This document shows positions 36,400 through 48,091 of a stretch of 64,000 nt of DNA, one piece after another. The DNA is taken from contig JAJEKV010000313.1 of the NCBI GenBank assembly GCA_021234155.1, positions 126,001 through 190,000 of the forward strand, written 5' to 3'. The translations under genes and the position numbers were made by a program. Origin of the DNA: Isoetes taiwanensis (Eukaryota; Streptophyta; Lycopodiopsida; Isoetales; Isoetaceae). Position 1 is the stretch's first letter. The number at the start of each line of letters is the position of its first letter. The notes under the pieces are model-generated. The model was given only the letters and a program-made list of their open reading frames with translations, made no database searches and was not told where the DNA came from.

Positions 36400-37390
36400 G
36401 TGGGTGGTCATTTTCATGGTGACACCACTGCATAAAAATCCTTCTTGCCGGTTATTTTGGCCCACGCTCTTCAAAACGCCACGCCCACGCAAGACGCGTG
36501 TGATGCTTGTCCGCGTGGGAAGGCCCACGCCCGCGGACGCTCTTCCATTAACGCCGGGTTGCCACGCCACTTCCTTTTCAGCAAATGGGGATGGACTTTG
36601 TGGGACCCATTGATCCTCTCCTGGCGGCACACCCGCGTGCCCGCTACATTACTCCGGTTCTCACCGACCACGCTACCAAATGGGCGGAAGCTTGCGCGCT
36701 TCCGGAACAACACTGCGGCAAGCAATGCGCCCAAGGTCATCTATCAACAAATCATCACGCGTTTTGGCTGCCTACGGGAACTGGTCGCTGATCGAGGTGT
36801 CCATTTTATCAATCATACCATCAAGGAGCCGGACGGATTATCTCCGATCCATCATCACAAGAGCACACCTTACTATCCTCAAAGGGAACGGTTTGGCTGA
36901 AAGCACCAACAAAAACTCGGTCACAATTCTCAAGAAAATTTGTGACGCTTCGCGACCGATTGGCAAAACAAGCTTCCTACCGTTCTTTGGGCTTACAATA
37001 CTTGTTTCAAAATCGCTCTTGGTCACACTCCTTTCAAATTGGTTTATGGTCAAGAAGCTCTCATGCCTTTTGAATACATCCTTCCAACTCTCCGTTTTCA
37101 ACCTGGCTACAGACCCATAATCCACTTCTTTGCACTCAAAGAAAGGGTTTATCAATTGGAACAGTTGGATGAACTTAGGCGTGATGCTTATATTCGTGTT
37201 CTTCATGGCCAACAGTTGCAAAAGTCTTTACATGACAAACGATAAGACAAAAACATTCAAAGAAGGTGATTTAGTTCTCCTTTATGATTCCGTTATAAAA
37301 ATTTTTTCCTGCAAGTTAAAGTTTCGATGGCTTGGCCCCTATCAAATTGTTCGTGTGGTGCAACCCAGCCGTTTTCGGTGGCTGAATTAG
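36400..37390 (+). pseudogene. Integrase of Ty3/gypsy element 2
   Basis: HCIKILLAGYFWPTLF-type zinc-finger text, then MGMDFVGPIDP with DHATKWAEACALP (first aspartate), FGCLRELVADRGVHFINHTI (second aspartate) and STPYYPQ with GLAEST, the usual place of the glutamate. The C-terminal part ends FRWLGPYQIVRVV (GPY motif). No chromodomain is visible, unlike chromovirus 1. Frames shift between blocks. Confidence 0.8.
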
Positions 37391-38437
37391 ATGGAACTCC
37401 ATTACCTACACTAGTTAATGGGCCTCAAACCATTTCATACAATGAAAGTGACAATCATACACCACCGGCCGCTTCGTTCGGACACAAAGACTGTAGATAG
37501 TGACTAAATGTATGCATATTTATATTATATAGGTGGAATTTTTACAAAATGTGGGCAGAGCCCATCTATTTCCTCGCTTTTATGGGGGGCCTCTATTTAC
37601 AAAAACGGGCTCGAGCCCTATCCACTAAGTCCTAAGGAGAAAACCCTCTACTCGGGTTGGGAGCAGAGGTGATACGCCAGATGTGGTAGTAATTGCCTTT
37701 GGTCCCACAAGCAAGTGCAGAATCACCTTCATCCCGTTGGTATGGGGATCGGCATGCTCAGCCATGCCGCACACTACCCCCGCCCATAGCAATGCCCGAT
37801 TGTGGCACCGCCAGAGGTCCAGCGTACCCATTTTACAAGTGATCCACTCCGGCGGTTAGGCGGCATAGTGCACTTGTCGTTGCAATCCAGCAGCAGACAT
37901 ACCGGCGCCATCGGGTGTCTCTGCTTCTCCACTATTCGTCTTATATAGCCAACAGGGACCTCCCTTGCCGGCGTGGACCAATCAGAAAATTAAGCCAGCG
38001 TGTTTGCAATGCAAAATTTGTTACTAAATGGGGAATCTTTTTCTCCCGCCGCATATCTAGCCATGGTACCTTCGACACCCGTTTAATGATTTCCCACGCC
38101 GAAGTTGCTAGCATTAAATGACATTCCTTCTTTTTCCGCGTCGAACATTAATGTGTGTCCTTTTGCCACATCACATCAGATCATTCCCTTACGTCTCGCC
38201 ATACTGTTCATTGCTTCTCCCTTTACCATTTGGGGACTTAGCCAAAATTTTGCCTTTCAATTAACTCCTTCGCATCTGTCGCCACCTGGCATCATCAATG
38301 GTTGCTGGTTCGCCCTCATCATGCCCCTTCGCCTACACTTGCGCGCCCTAAAACCTTTTCGTCTATCTGCGCCTTCGTCTTACGTTTCTCGCTCTCGCCC
38401 GACACCACCAGTTCTTTCTGTTCCGACGATCTTCGCC
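37391..38437. other. Spacer downstream of integrase
   Basis: No convincing coding sequence between the integrase and the additional ORF of Ty3/gypsy element 2. Confidence 0.4.
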
Positions 38438-41365
38438 ATGGCTGCACCCAAATTACCTACCCTTCAAGCTTCTGCTCCAAGGGATGCGGCTCTTTTCGAG
38501 TCTGTGTCTTTTTCGACGCCCACCTTTCGCGAGGCCCTTCTTGGTCCAAGTCGAGAAGTAGCGGAACGCCACAAACTTTACGACTTCTCGTAAATGGAGC
38601 TCCCGGCCCCAAATCCGGAGCAATTGCAGCAGTTCATCGCTCACATCGTCAACAGCCCGGAAGGATTTGCTACGGTGGTCGATGGCACCACCATTTTACT
38701 TACTCAGCATTTGATTTTTGAGGTATTCCGTATTCCTTTGCAAAAACCTTCTGTCTCTTGGGCTGCTTTACAGACATGGACGCCATCAGCTTTGGTGCTC
38801 CTGCTTATCAAGCCAACCAAAGATCGCCTCACAATATTGCCAAGCCACATGACACTTTTGTGAAGTTTCGTATGCAAATTGTTTGGGTATTCCATCAAGA
38901 ACACCCATATTAATAAGCCAGTTCTATAATATGGTCATCAACGCCATCCACTCCAATGCATGTTGATTGGCCACAACAAGTGTTCGCCTTCTTCAAAGTA
39001 GACCAGATTCGGGCTACCCTCCCTCTGTCTCGAAGTTTCAGTGGGTGGCCATCTTCGGGCACTCATCCGTCATTATCTTCCCGTTCTTGAGAGCCCTTCC
39101 CCTCCCCATACCTCCTTTCTCTCAGATTCCCCAAAGATCAAACCGGTACGTACCTTCCACGCCCGGACTTCCCTGGTAATGTTCAACACCGGACCATGCA
39201 TGTCACCGTCTCCTCTTCCTCCACCGGCCACGCCTTCCGGGTTCGGGCCATGCCTCTCAACACTCTCGGACAAGGCAACAGGGCCCCTCGTGACCTCCAC
39301 ATCCTCGGCGGCTCCTAACGGGATGTTCAAGCCATTGCCATGCGATTACACGCATCACGAGAGGCTCCGATGAATGGTGTTGGCGTCCTTAGAGGCTTAG
39401 ATGCAGTTTCAAAGGGACCTTCGCCGCGAATCGCAAGTTCAAACTTTGGAGGCCCAACTTCAAGAAAAGCACGCGGCTCTCATACAGGCCCGTGTAGATC
39501 TCAAAAGTGCTCAGGATCAAACAAGCCTACTTGAAGATCAGAAGGCTCAACTCCAAACCACAATTCAGGATTTGTTGGACCAGAACAAGTCAAAAGATAC
39601 CCTCCTGAGTGACAAGGAGAAAGACATTGCTAAGCTAGAAACCTTGTATTGACTTTCTCAAAATTACCGCGACTCAAGTTCAAGACTCACCTTTGGCGTG
39701 ACGCTCGACTCACCTCCCTTGAAGCTCAGATTTCCACGCTGACAAATCAGTTAACGTCCATCCAGACTCAGCTTTCGGAGGCTCAGAAACAGAAGGTCAT
39801 CGATGACGCAGAGATTGCCACGCTTCGTCTCAATACTCCAGGGCAATCCTCTTCACACGCTACGCTTCCTAGTAAACGGGTCCGTGATCAGTCCCGTCTT
39901 TTGTTAGAAAAGGAGAATCGGATCCGTGACCTTGAACACCAGCTCCTGCAAGCAGTTCAATCTGCTGAAGATGCCCAAAACAAACAGGAGGGATATATTG
40001 ACATTGCTACCAACATCCCGGTGGACTTCTCTATTCCTTCCAGCTATCTTGACTATGTGGTGGCCCGACGGCACCTTTTCCTTTTGAAGTGGTACGCAGC
40101 CAATGGCAATGTTCATCAACAGCCACTCAAAAGTGCGGATTTCCTTCGAATCTGGCCGGATCTTTCTGTAGAAGACAAGGGTTTATTTTGTGCCCTCTTA
40201 GTCTTTGATCAGCTCACTTCTGAAGATCCCGAATTGGTCATTTTCCGTGTAGTTCAGCCTATGGCCTATGTTTTTCATGACTTCTACCTGGCGGATCTCC
40301 ATGATAAATTCCGGGATGAGGCCCATCGTGTTTTTCGAGGCAACTCCAATGCTGCTTGGTTGTTATCAACCACCAACAAATATTTCAAGGATCCTGCTCA
40401 GTTTCAGACTTTTGAACAGGAATACATGCCTGAACTTGCTCAGCACTTACCTCTGTGGCAGGTTGAAACATTGGAACAGGTAAACAAAAATCTGGCGCAC
40501 CCTGATGATCTTGAGTTTGCCCAGATTTATATGCAGCACTTGGGAGGCTACAATCAACTCCGTGGCCTTCTGGAAAGCAAGACCATCCCCACGGGTTGGG
40601 TCAATCCTCCTGTCTATCAATTACTCTCTACTTCAGAATGGGACCATTGGTGTCGTGCTCTTGATCAGAATCTTGTTCAAGCATTTAGGGACATGGCTCT
40701 GCACCCCACGCACACGGGCATGCTTCCCTCTCCATATGCTTCCTTAGGAGTGCCTCCCCGCCCACGGTTCCTCCTTCGACCTGGCGTCTTCCCTTTGGAC
40801 GACGGTCCCGATGGCCACGGTCGAAGTCGACTACGCCCAGATCTCCACGGATCTCGTGGGATCCCCGCTTTGTCCGACGCTCCGATTGGGAGGATGGTGC
40901 CACCTTGACACTACTACAAATTGGCTCTATATTGCTAATGGCGTGCTTGGCAGCGCCGCCGATGCTATTCATGGCCTTGACACCTTCTTGCGCAGAATGC
41001 GCCACCTCACCAGACCCTTCTTCCCAACACCGGGGCCGGTTTTTGTCGTTTGCTCTCAAGTGCATCCCGTCAGCTCCTTAAATCGGCGGCGTCCCCATCT
41101 TTTATTGCGAACCCGAATGCCGGCGTCGGTGCCGGTAGGTCTCCTGCCTACTCATGGAGTGCTAGTTTGTTTCTCCTCGGGGCCCATGCGCGCCACGGAA
41201 GACATGGTGCGCTCTCACTTTCTCATTGATGTTGATCCTGCTCTTGGGCTCAACACTCCTGATGCACTTCAAACACATCAGGATCTCATAAGCACTTACC
41301 ATAATGGTGCCCGCCCCTCATTCCGTGAGGATCACTTTCAGGATCGGGCTGGATTCCCACCCTAA
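38438..41365 (+). pseudogene. Additional 3' ORF of Ty3/gypsy element 2
   Basis: A coding region between integrase and 3' LTR, the place where some plant Ty3 lineages (Tat/Athila) carry an extra or env-like ORF. It starts MAAPKLPTLQASAPRDAALF. A heptad-rich coiled coil (LEAQLQEKHAALIQARVDL, LEAQISTLTNQLTSIQTQL) spans two frames joined by a shift near 39,650. The frame 39,649-40,908 is then open for 419 codons with a globular part (LDYVVARRHLFLLKWYAANG, FRVVQPMAYVFHDFYLADL). No signal peptide or membrane segment, so it is not an obvious envelope protein. Function unknown. It is better preserved than pol. Confidence 0.6.
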
Positions 41366-41409
41366 GCACTTCCTCCTTTCCTTCAGACCGAGTGTCGTTT
41401 GGTGGGGAG

Positions 41410-41992
41410 TGTTAGTCCTGTGCCTCCCGGTACGGGACTATTCATGCATCTGACGGACCAAGTCAAGTCCAAGGATCCACAATCAGCTGGTCGGCCGTCA
41501 AAGGCGGCAAAGAAGACCCACGTAGCAGACCACGCAGATCAAAGCCTGGTCGCTACCAAGAGCGCTTTCGGACAAGTGACGGCACGCCACCGCCAGCGTC
41601 GGCGTCGGCGATTTCGGGCACTTCAGAGGCACCGCCGGCATTCCTGCAGAATTAGGCCTCCTTCGAGAGTCGGCAACCGAAATCAAGTGAGTGTTCTATA
41701 TTGGGCCAAAGGCCATTGTACTATATATATGAGTAGAGCTAGCACATGAGTTTTAGATGAGTTTTGAGTCTTGTCTCACTTCAGTTTTCTCTCGGATTTC
41801 GAGAGCTCATGTATCATCATCATTGATATCAAGGAAGCTTATCATTGTTGTCTCATTGTTCTTTGTTTTTCTTTCCCTCTCCTTTGTTTTCTTGCAAATC
41901 CCGCGTGACATAGTCCCCGGATCCTCCTGTTAGATCCAAGGGTCCTCACAGAGGGCTGTCTTGCAGGAGTTCCCGAACCCAGACCCCAAACA
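41410..41992 (+). repeat. 3' LTR of Ty3/gypsy element 2
   Basis: 583 bp, direct copy of 30,969-31,564 with TG...CA ends. Followed by ACAAG and then transposase coding sequence of element A. Confidence 0.9.
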
Positions 41993-42520
41993 ACAAGTAA
42001 GAAACCAACCTTGACCTTTTGAAAGATACCCAGCTCGACCAGCATTGCGCAATAAGCAAATAAAACTTGGTTTTTGTTTTCTCTAGTAGTATTGTCTAAC
42101 TGTATGTACAACACTGGAGGCAGCTTCTCCTTTGCCAGCAAAATCTTATTTAGTATTGTCCGTGAGGTTAGGATCGCTGTGTATATTTGGATAGGTCAAA
42201 AATACTCTGCACTGTACAACACCATGAAAGATCATCGCCCCAACCAAATGAAGCCTCAAAAAATCAGATTCATCTAAATCCTTTGGAACATTTACAAAAT
42301 GGGAAGTGACGTCTTCTTTTGATCCATGCCGTCTACCACCACGCATATATATTCGAAAGTGGCCTCTCCAAAGATTTCTTTCTATGTTTTGCTAGCTTCT
42401 TTCTCTCCAAGGCTTGAGCCTCTCTTGCAACTCTTGATATCTGCAATTAAGGACATTAGTCAGTACCTTGAAGCAATAGTAAGGCTCCACAGAACTGCAG
42501 CTAAGCTTTTGTAGCCGTGG
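41993..42520 (-). pseudogene. Element A transposase, QLDN catalytic region
   Basis: Best-preserved part of the transposase. On the minus strand: a VVVDGMDQKKTSLP frame, then VPKDLDESDFLRLHLVGAMI, VFLTYPNIHSDPNLT, and after a shift PPVLYIQLDNTTRENKNQV and GIFQKVKVGFLL, where the nested LTR begins. The succession DGMDQ, QLDN..RENKN, and GHTH across the insert is the signature I associate with DUF7869, a presumed DDE-type nuclease of large eukaryotic transposons. GTACTGA...TTGCAG near 42,439-42,464 (minus strand) could be an intron. Family name is from memory. Confidence 0.7.
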
Positions 42521-42770
42521 TTATGCGCCGCGATACCAAAAGCTTGTCGATTTTCTCCGGGCAACAAGAAGGGCTCCTGAGAACTGCAAAAGCTTTTTGT
42601 AGACGTGCTATGCGCCAGAGATAGGCGAGGAGCTTCTGAGGGGAAGGGCCGGCTACAAGATTGAAGAGACTCAAGAAGCGAAAGTACTACAAGATTAAAA
42701 GACCCGCTATGCGCACATAGACAAACTCAAGACTAAATAGCCGTCTTTGTGCCCGCATAAGACAATGTCT
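42521..42770. repeat. Palindrome-bearing repeats in element A
   Basis: Two similar blocks (AACTGCAGCTAAGC..., AACTGCAAAAGC...) each lead into TATGCGCC, followed by a third copy GCTATGCGCACATAG at 42,706-42,720. These are variants of the element's CTATGCGCGCATAG palindrome. Confidence 0.7.
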
Positions 42771-42899
42771 CTAACGTGCTACCGCAGAAGGGATTAGACC
42801 TAAAGGGACGTACTTTTTCTAGAATATCCTTTGCCATTGATCGCTTTTCCTTTAATGTGGGCGGCTAGTACAAACCGAAAATCAGGCTCTGAAATCCTA

Positions 42900-44140
42900 A
42901 CAAGATTAAATTCTTGCTTCCACAACCTCAAGAAGTAGGAATAGGATATGAACCGACTTGAACTCGAAAAAGATCCTTGTACATGCTGTAGACTTCCTTC
43001 TTAGTAATCCGTCTCACGATGATATACAGACTGTTTGGAAGTCGCTCACGATTAGAGTCAAAGAAACCTACCAGCCAAGCTTTTGCTTCTAGGCAATACA
43101 TACCTAACAACTTTCTTTGGGTGTGAATAGTCATCAATGCATGGATTCCTGCCTAACCTCTTTTGCACTCTTGACATGCGGCGACTTCCAATGGCATGTA
43201 TTCTTTTAAAAGCAAGTTGGCTAATCGTGGTTGCTCAAAACATAGTATGAAAATTGTCTCCAACTTCAGGCCTTACACCGTATGCCAAGTACAACTCTTG
43301 ATCACCTTTTCGACATTGACAAAACCGTTGTCTTATGTGCCTTAAAGACTAAAAATGTAAAGGCACTGTAAGCATTTTTTCCCGACAAACAATTCTCCTC
43401 GGCTTTCTCATGTAAGACAGCCCCATCAATCGTTACAAGATAACAAAGTTCTAAAAAGCTTTTAACGTGGGATCCTCTTAAATCTTTTTGATTTGTTGTA
43501 TGGGTTTTTCAACGCGGGACTTTTATTATGGCGCAAAGGCGTGGTAGGTCTTTCAGGAGTGCAGAACTGCACGTCTTCAAACACGGGATCATCAACCTTG
43601 TCGCCCTCAACGGAAGTGCCAGGTCTGTCAGCAAATAATGTTCTCGACTTTCTTTTCAGAACTTGAAGGTCTTCCTCAGAAGCCCTTTCGTTAGAGAAGG
43701 GCCGCAGAAGACGCAGAAAGACATCGTCTCTCCGCAGAATCTACAATATATTGCAACGATTCGTGTAGTTCCTGGAGAGGTGAAGGAGTATCAAAAATAG
43801 AGTGAGTATGTTGAGTAGGGGAAGAGGAGAAGATACTTCGTGATTGTGGCGAGGGGGAGGGTGTTTTAAAAACGAGCGAATGCTTTTTAACGTGTTTTGG
43901 AGATGGAGTTTGAAAAGAGGTAGACACACGCAAAGAGGTGTAAAGGGAGGGAGACAAGGTGGAGGAGGTAGCATCCGGGAGAAGCGATCGAAGTCTTCTT
44001 CATCGTCACCCATTGGGTGTGGGTGTGTTGTAACGCACCACGCAGTCAATATTGCCACATTAATGTGGAGGAGTTGAAGTAAAACGCTTTCGCCGTCGCT
44101 CTCCATTGCTGCACAAGGAAGAGTGACTTGTTTCAGCCAT
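42900..44140 (-). pseudogene. Element A transposase, N-terminal part
   Basis: From about 44,140 the minus strand reads MAETSHSSLCSNGERRRKRF and, after shifts, a Ser/Pro-rich stretch with repeated TPSP (43,957-43,691). It then gives LPNSLYIIVRRITKKEVYSM and YKDLFRVQVGSYPIP (43,137-42,928), which fits the LP......+.V...Y......YP lead-in before the QLDN region. A further frame at 44,583-44,343 (MFTYLPPDMFGDAMQKSMEM) could be an earlier exon. Boundaries are approximate. Confidence 0.4.
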
Positions 44141-44746
44141 TAAACCCTCTCCCTTCAAACCTGCAAGTCATATACACTAGCTGCCCATGCGCAAGATAGA
44201 CGTGGATTGAACTGTCTATGCAAGTCATATACACTATATGCCCATGCGCCGCGATAGCGGGGAAAAAATATGTCTATGTGCGCATACTTCAATACGAAAA
44301 GTAGATGCCACACAACCAAGAAACATTACAAAATATTAGACATTATCTCCACAAGCCAATGCCTGCAACCAAAACTAGATGTGTATGCAAGAATTCATAG
44401 CTAAAAGCAAAGTACGAACACACAATATAAACACGAAAAACATATGGAGGCATTTGCACATACAGACGATACTCCAAAGGCGCCGACCGCCTAGAATTTT
44501 GCTCTTCCGTTTCGAACTGTAGCATCTCCATAGACTTTTGCATAGCGTCGCCAAACATGTCAGGTGGAAGGTACGTAAACATCTCAGCCAGTAGCAGTTT
44601 ACAGTACTTGTTAGAAATTTTATACCAAATGTTGCCCGTTTAGGGACTTTTGGTTAGAGTCCAAGATAGTTGATTTTTAGCTTTTTGGACATCTTGTTTG
44701 CCGAATTTCTTCTTGGGCAGTAGCATTTAGTGTTTTTTTCTTTTAT

Positions 44747-44969
44747 TGTCTATGCGCGCATAGGCATTCTGTCTTTTTTCTTATTACTGTTTTTGCGCGC
44801 ACAGGCATATTGTTTTTTCTCTTCTTGTATTGTCTATGCGCGCATAGGCACCAACATTTCTAGCATCCCTTGTCTGCGCCAAGATAGGCATTTACCTTTT
44901 ATCCTGCCATTGTCTATGCCGCCATAGGCATAATGCTTTTTACTTGCGGTTGTCTATGCGCGCATAGGC
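44747..44969. repeat. Array of six 40-bp-spaced palindromes
   Basis: TGTCTATGCGCGCATAGGC or variants start at 44,747, 44,788, 44,831, 44,871, 44,911 and 44,951, a spacing of 40-43 bp, separated by T-rich sequence. The array lies between the divergent transposase and ParB/methyltransferase-like genes, where promoters would be expected. The perfect core CTATGCGCGCATAG is a 14-bp palindrome; variants (GCGCCAAGATAG, GCCGCCATAG) disturb it. Confidence 0.9.
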
Positions 44970-45099
44970 CTTTCCAATGTTAGACCTGCTTTGTGCATTT
45001 TCTAGTTTGTCTTTTAATATGTTTTTTGCCTTGTAGAACCAAGAAAATCCCCGGCAAAGCTCCTCCCACAAGGTCGCCAAGAAGAGGAAGCCGACAAAG

Positions 45100-47960
45100 G
45101 ATAAGAATCAACCAAGGATGATGCACCTACACCTTTCATGATCATCGAGGGACGGTTCTTATTTACTGTAAGGACCAGAAGTGGCTACTTGTAAGAGGAA
45201 TTGGTGAGCCTGTAACGGCCCATTTTTTGTATCTGTACATTTGTGACAGTTTTGGTAAAGAACCCAAAGACTTGGACAACTTCAAGAGATGTGGCAGGTT
45301 AATAGATACCGAGCTCTTCGGTGATGTTTCATATTAACCGCACCACATCGACTAAGGGTCTCAACATGTTTACTCGGTGGACCCCCATTTCCTTAAGCTC
45401 ACCGCCGCCTCGAGGACATGTGGGGTTACATTCCGCCGAATGAAAGCAAAAATTGTAAGTATTGTCTATGCGCCGCGATAGCTTGAGAAACTTTAATGTT
45501 CTTCTTGGCGCTTAATGGAATGTTTCTTTGCGAGGATCTTGTCATCATTTTGAAGGACCCGCTATTGTGCAAGGATCCTATTTTAACTTCTAGTGCCTCT
45601 GCTCCTAAATTATTGAAAGATGCAATGCCCTCTCGCTCCAAAACTTACCCTTTCAAAAGTTAACGGGAGCCACTTTGCAAGTGGTCGAAGATGTGGAAGA
45701 GGAGGAAGAAGTAGAGGAAATCGAAGAGGAGGATGTAGAGGATGTAGAGGAGGAAGAGGAGGAGCCACCTAAAAAAAAAGGTAAAAGAAATTACTACAAG
45801 GCTGGCCTGGTTACAACCACAAAGACTCCGCCTCAAAAGCTGCCAGAAGACCCTTAAGCAAGCTTTGCCGCCAGACCGGGCACCTAAGATAGCAAGCAAG
45901 GAAAAGGATATGGCAAGTAAGAAGCTCGAGGGGAAATCGAAATGAGATGTCGCGTCTCGCATCATGCATCTCTCAGATCGTGTAAAGCTTGCACCTAAGG
46001 ATGAGCAAGGTGTAAGACAACCGCAGTCCGAAAAATTTACAAAGGGCCACTTAACCAAGACCGAAAAGAAAGAATAAGAGACATGCCGAATGCAGCAAAG
46101 CTCCTCATATTTGTATAGTTGATCTATCCCCGCCCTGCAATGACAAGGAGCCGCTTTTAAGGAAGAGGACGAGAACTACAGATACTATGTTTTAGGGGGC
46201 ACCCACGGCCAAGGCAAGAAGACAAATTTTATATAAGGAAACAAAGGGTTAATCGCTTTTTTACAAATCTTTGCCTTTGTTTACGTGGGTGTCAATCGAC
46301 CGGAGGCAAAGCCGCTTGCAATGAGCCACACCGCGGACAATGAGTGTCTGATGAGTATGAGCTTCACGTGATAAAATTAAATTCATGCACAAGGAATATG
46401 AACTCTTCCGCTCAGAGCACCAAGGTGAGAAAGATATTAGGGGCGACCGTGCCTCAGACGGGCCTTAAAAGAACAAAGGTGCACCGAGTGTCGCTTAACT
46501 TACTCCACCCTCGGATGCCGAGCATCTCTTATAAAAATATGATAATTATTTTCGTTAGCTTTCCCAAGCATGGATGTGTAAGTATTTACTCGACCTTCGC
46601 CTTTGGCTATGCCGCATGGCTCTTAAATATTTTTTAACATGCCGGTTGTTTTCTATGTTAGGTCCGGGAGCTACAAGAAAAAATTTTGACATGTTCTCTC
46701 GAGGGCACTTTAAAACTAAAGGCAAGTCAATGGATTCCAAGAGGAAAAAAAAAATGATCCATAAAGCAAAAGGATATGGGCATAATGGCCTCGGGCGTGA
46801 AATGCAAGGCCTAAAAAATGTTGAGAAAGTTTGTGAGGTCCCGCAAAAGGTTGTTGATAAACAGCTCACTCGAAGAGATGCGAGAGAATTTAAGCGATAA
46901 GCCTACATTACACGCCACATTTTTCCAATGTTTGTTATTAACCTCTTGGAATGTTTGGTACCAAAAAGATTGTGCACTCACGCCGACCAGTTAATGGATC
47001 GACATAACGGGAGAAGGTGCGGAATTATACCCCACGTGGTCCTCGGACGAAAAAATAAATCAATATGCCACCAACTTTACCAACCGGTATGTCATTTGTT
47101 TCTCCTTCTTGCCGCTTGAGTTAAGGTATTCGTTTTTGTATTGCATGCTATGCGCCGCATAGCATGTGATTGAGGGATTTTGTGGTAGTGCTATGCGCCA
47201 AGATAGCACAGAAATATTCCCTCCTCATCCCATGCTATGCACGCATAGCAATGAGTGAGGGAGTCGCCGTTTTGTTTCTTACAAATTTTTCTGGCCGTAA
47301 AAAGAAAGACCCCATGCCACCGGATTTTTAAACATGGTCCCGCTAGCTAAGGAGGAGCGGTCAAAGCCGAAAAAGTCTCAAGAAGCCGAAAGCAGAGTTT
47401 GGTGCCTTGGAGTTTGAAAGATTTGATATGTTTGGCCAAAATTGTCTTTATCGGTGTATCGTGGGAATTGTGTCAAACTTGACCACACTTTGAGACCGCA
47501 ACTATTCCTTGTGCATAGTCGACATACCTTACGGGTTTAAGTTGTTCGACAAATTGGTGATGACTCACCATTTACCTACGCCGAAGTTTGATTCTTTTTT
47601 GGGAGGTTTGTTAAGATAAACACCGCCCCGCCTGACGGAGGATTGTCGCCTTTCACCGCAAGGCTATGGAAGACCCAATCGCAAGGTCGGGTTACGAGGC
47701 CGCCATATGTGGTAAGTGTCTAGTTGTTTTCTCCATGCGCATAGCTAATACAAAAGTGTTTCCTTTTTGCTGTGTTAAAGACTAATATTAGGGGAGGTGG
47801 TGGTGCTAGACTTGTCAACGTGTGGGAGCAGATTCACATAGGCTACCATAGCATATCTGGGCAGAGAAGCCAAATGCACTATAATACTACTGGCATGGAT
47901 TTTCGCAATGCTTTTCAATGCCCAGCAGTCTATGGCTACTAATCCTAAGTCTCCCCAAGT
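45100..47960 (+). pseudogene. ParB-like / methyltransferase-like gene of element A
   Basis: Multi-exon gene in broken frames. Segment 1 (about 45,130-45,337): GTVLIYCKDQKWLLVRGIGE onward, then a likely intron from GTAAGT at 45,449. Segment 2 (45,675-45,857): a strongly acidic stretch then PPKKKGKRNYY. Segment 3 (46,183-46,371): YYVLGGTHGQG, then FVYVGVNRPEAKPLAMSHTA and DNE, resembling the ParB/sulfiredoxin-type domain (GG.H....., EAK.LA..HN.DN). Segment 4 (about 47,400-47,715): CIVDIPYGFKLFDKL, then DDSPFTYAEV; DIPYG at 47,521-47,535 resembles motif IV ([DN]PPY) of amino-methyltransferases. After an intron (47,712-47,780) comes HYNTTGMDFRNAFQCPAVYG. ParB-methyltransferase fusions are known in phages. 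Inactive as read; the function is inferred. Confidence 0.45.
47144..47252. repeat. Three palindromes in a presumed intron
   Basis: GCTATGCGCCGCATAGC near 47,147, GCTATGCGCCAAGATAGC near 47,190 and GCTATGCACGCATAGC near 47,234: variants of the element A palindrome within 110 bp of non-coding sequence. Confidence 0.85.
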
Positions 47961-48091
47961 TTCTGAATCAGATGAGGAAATACCTGCAAAGGATGTTCCT
48001 TTAGATATTTAAAAATTCTGTGCAAAAATTAAAACATTTTATTCTATGTGCCCCATTTTAAATGTAATATATTTCATTAATGATCTGGCCA

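Larger units (their letters stand above)
30969..41992 (+). mobile_element. Ty3/gypsy element 2, nested in element A
   Basis: LTR retrotransposon with LTRs 30,969-31,564 and 41,410-41,992, both starting TGTTAGTC and ending CCCCAAACA. It is more GC-rich than its surroundings. Internal order: gag with CCHC knuckle, protease region, reverse transcriptase, RNase H, integrase, then an additional ORF before the 3' LTR. It inserted in element A's transposase gene. The 5-bp flanks TTAAG and ACAAG may be a decayed target duplication. pol is shredded by frame shifts. Confidence 0.9.

Noticed and set aside
38438-40908. Envelope gene in Ty3/gypsy element 2
   Set aside because: No signal peptide, membrane segment or cysteine pattern of an envelope protein is seen; the coiled coil alone is not enough.
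45660-46058. 132-codon minus-strand frame rich in Phe/Leu as a membrane protein
   Set aside because: It is the complement of the GAG/GAA-rich acidic stretch of the plus-strand gene, which creates runs of hydrophobic codons by chance.
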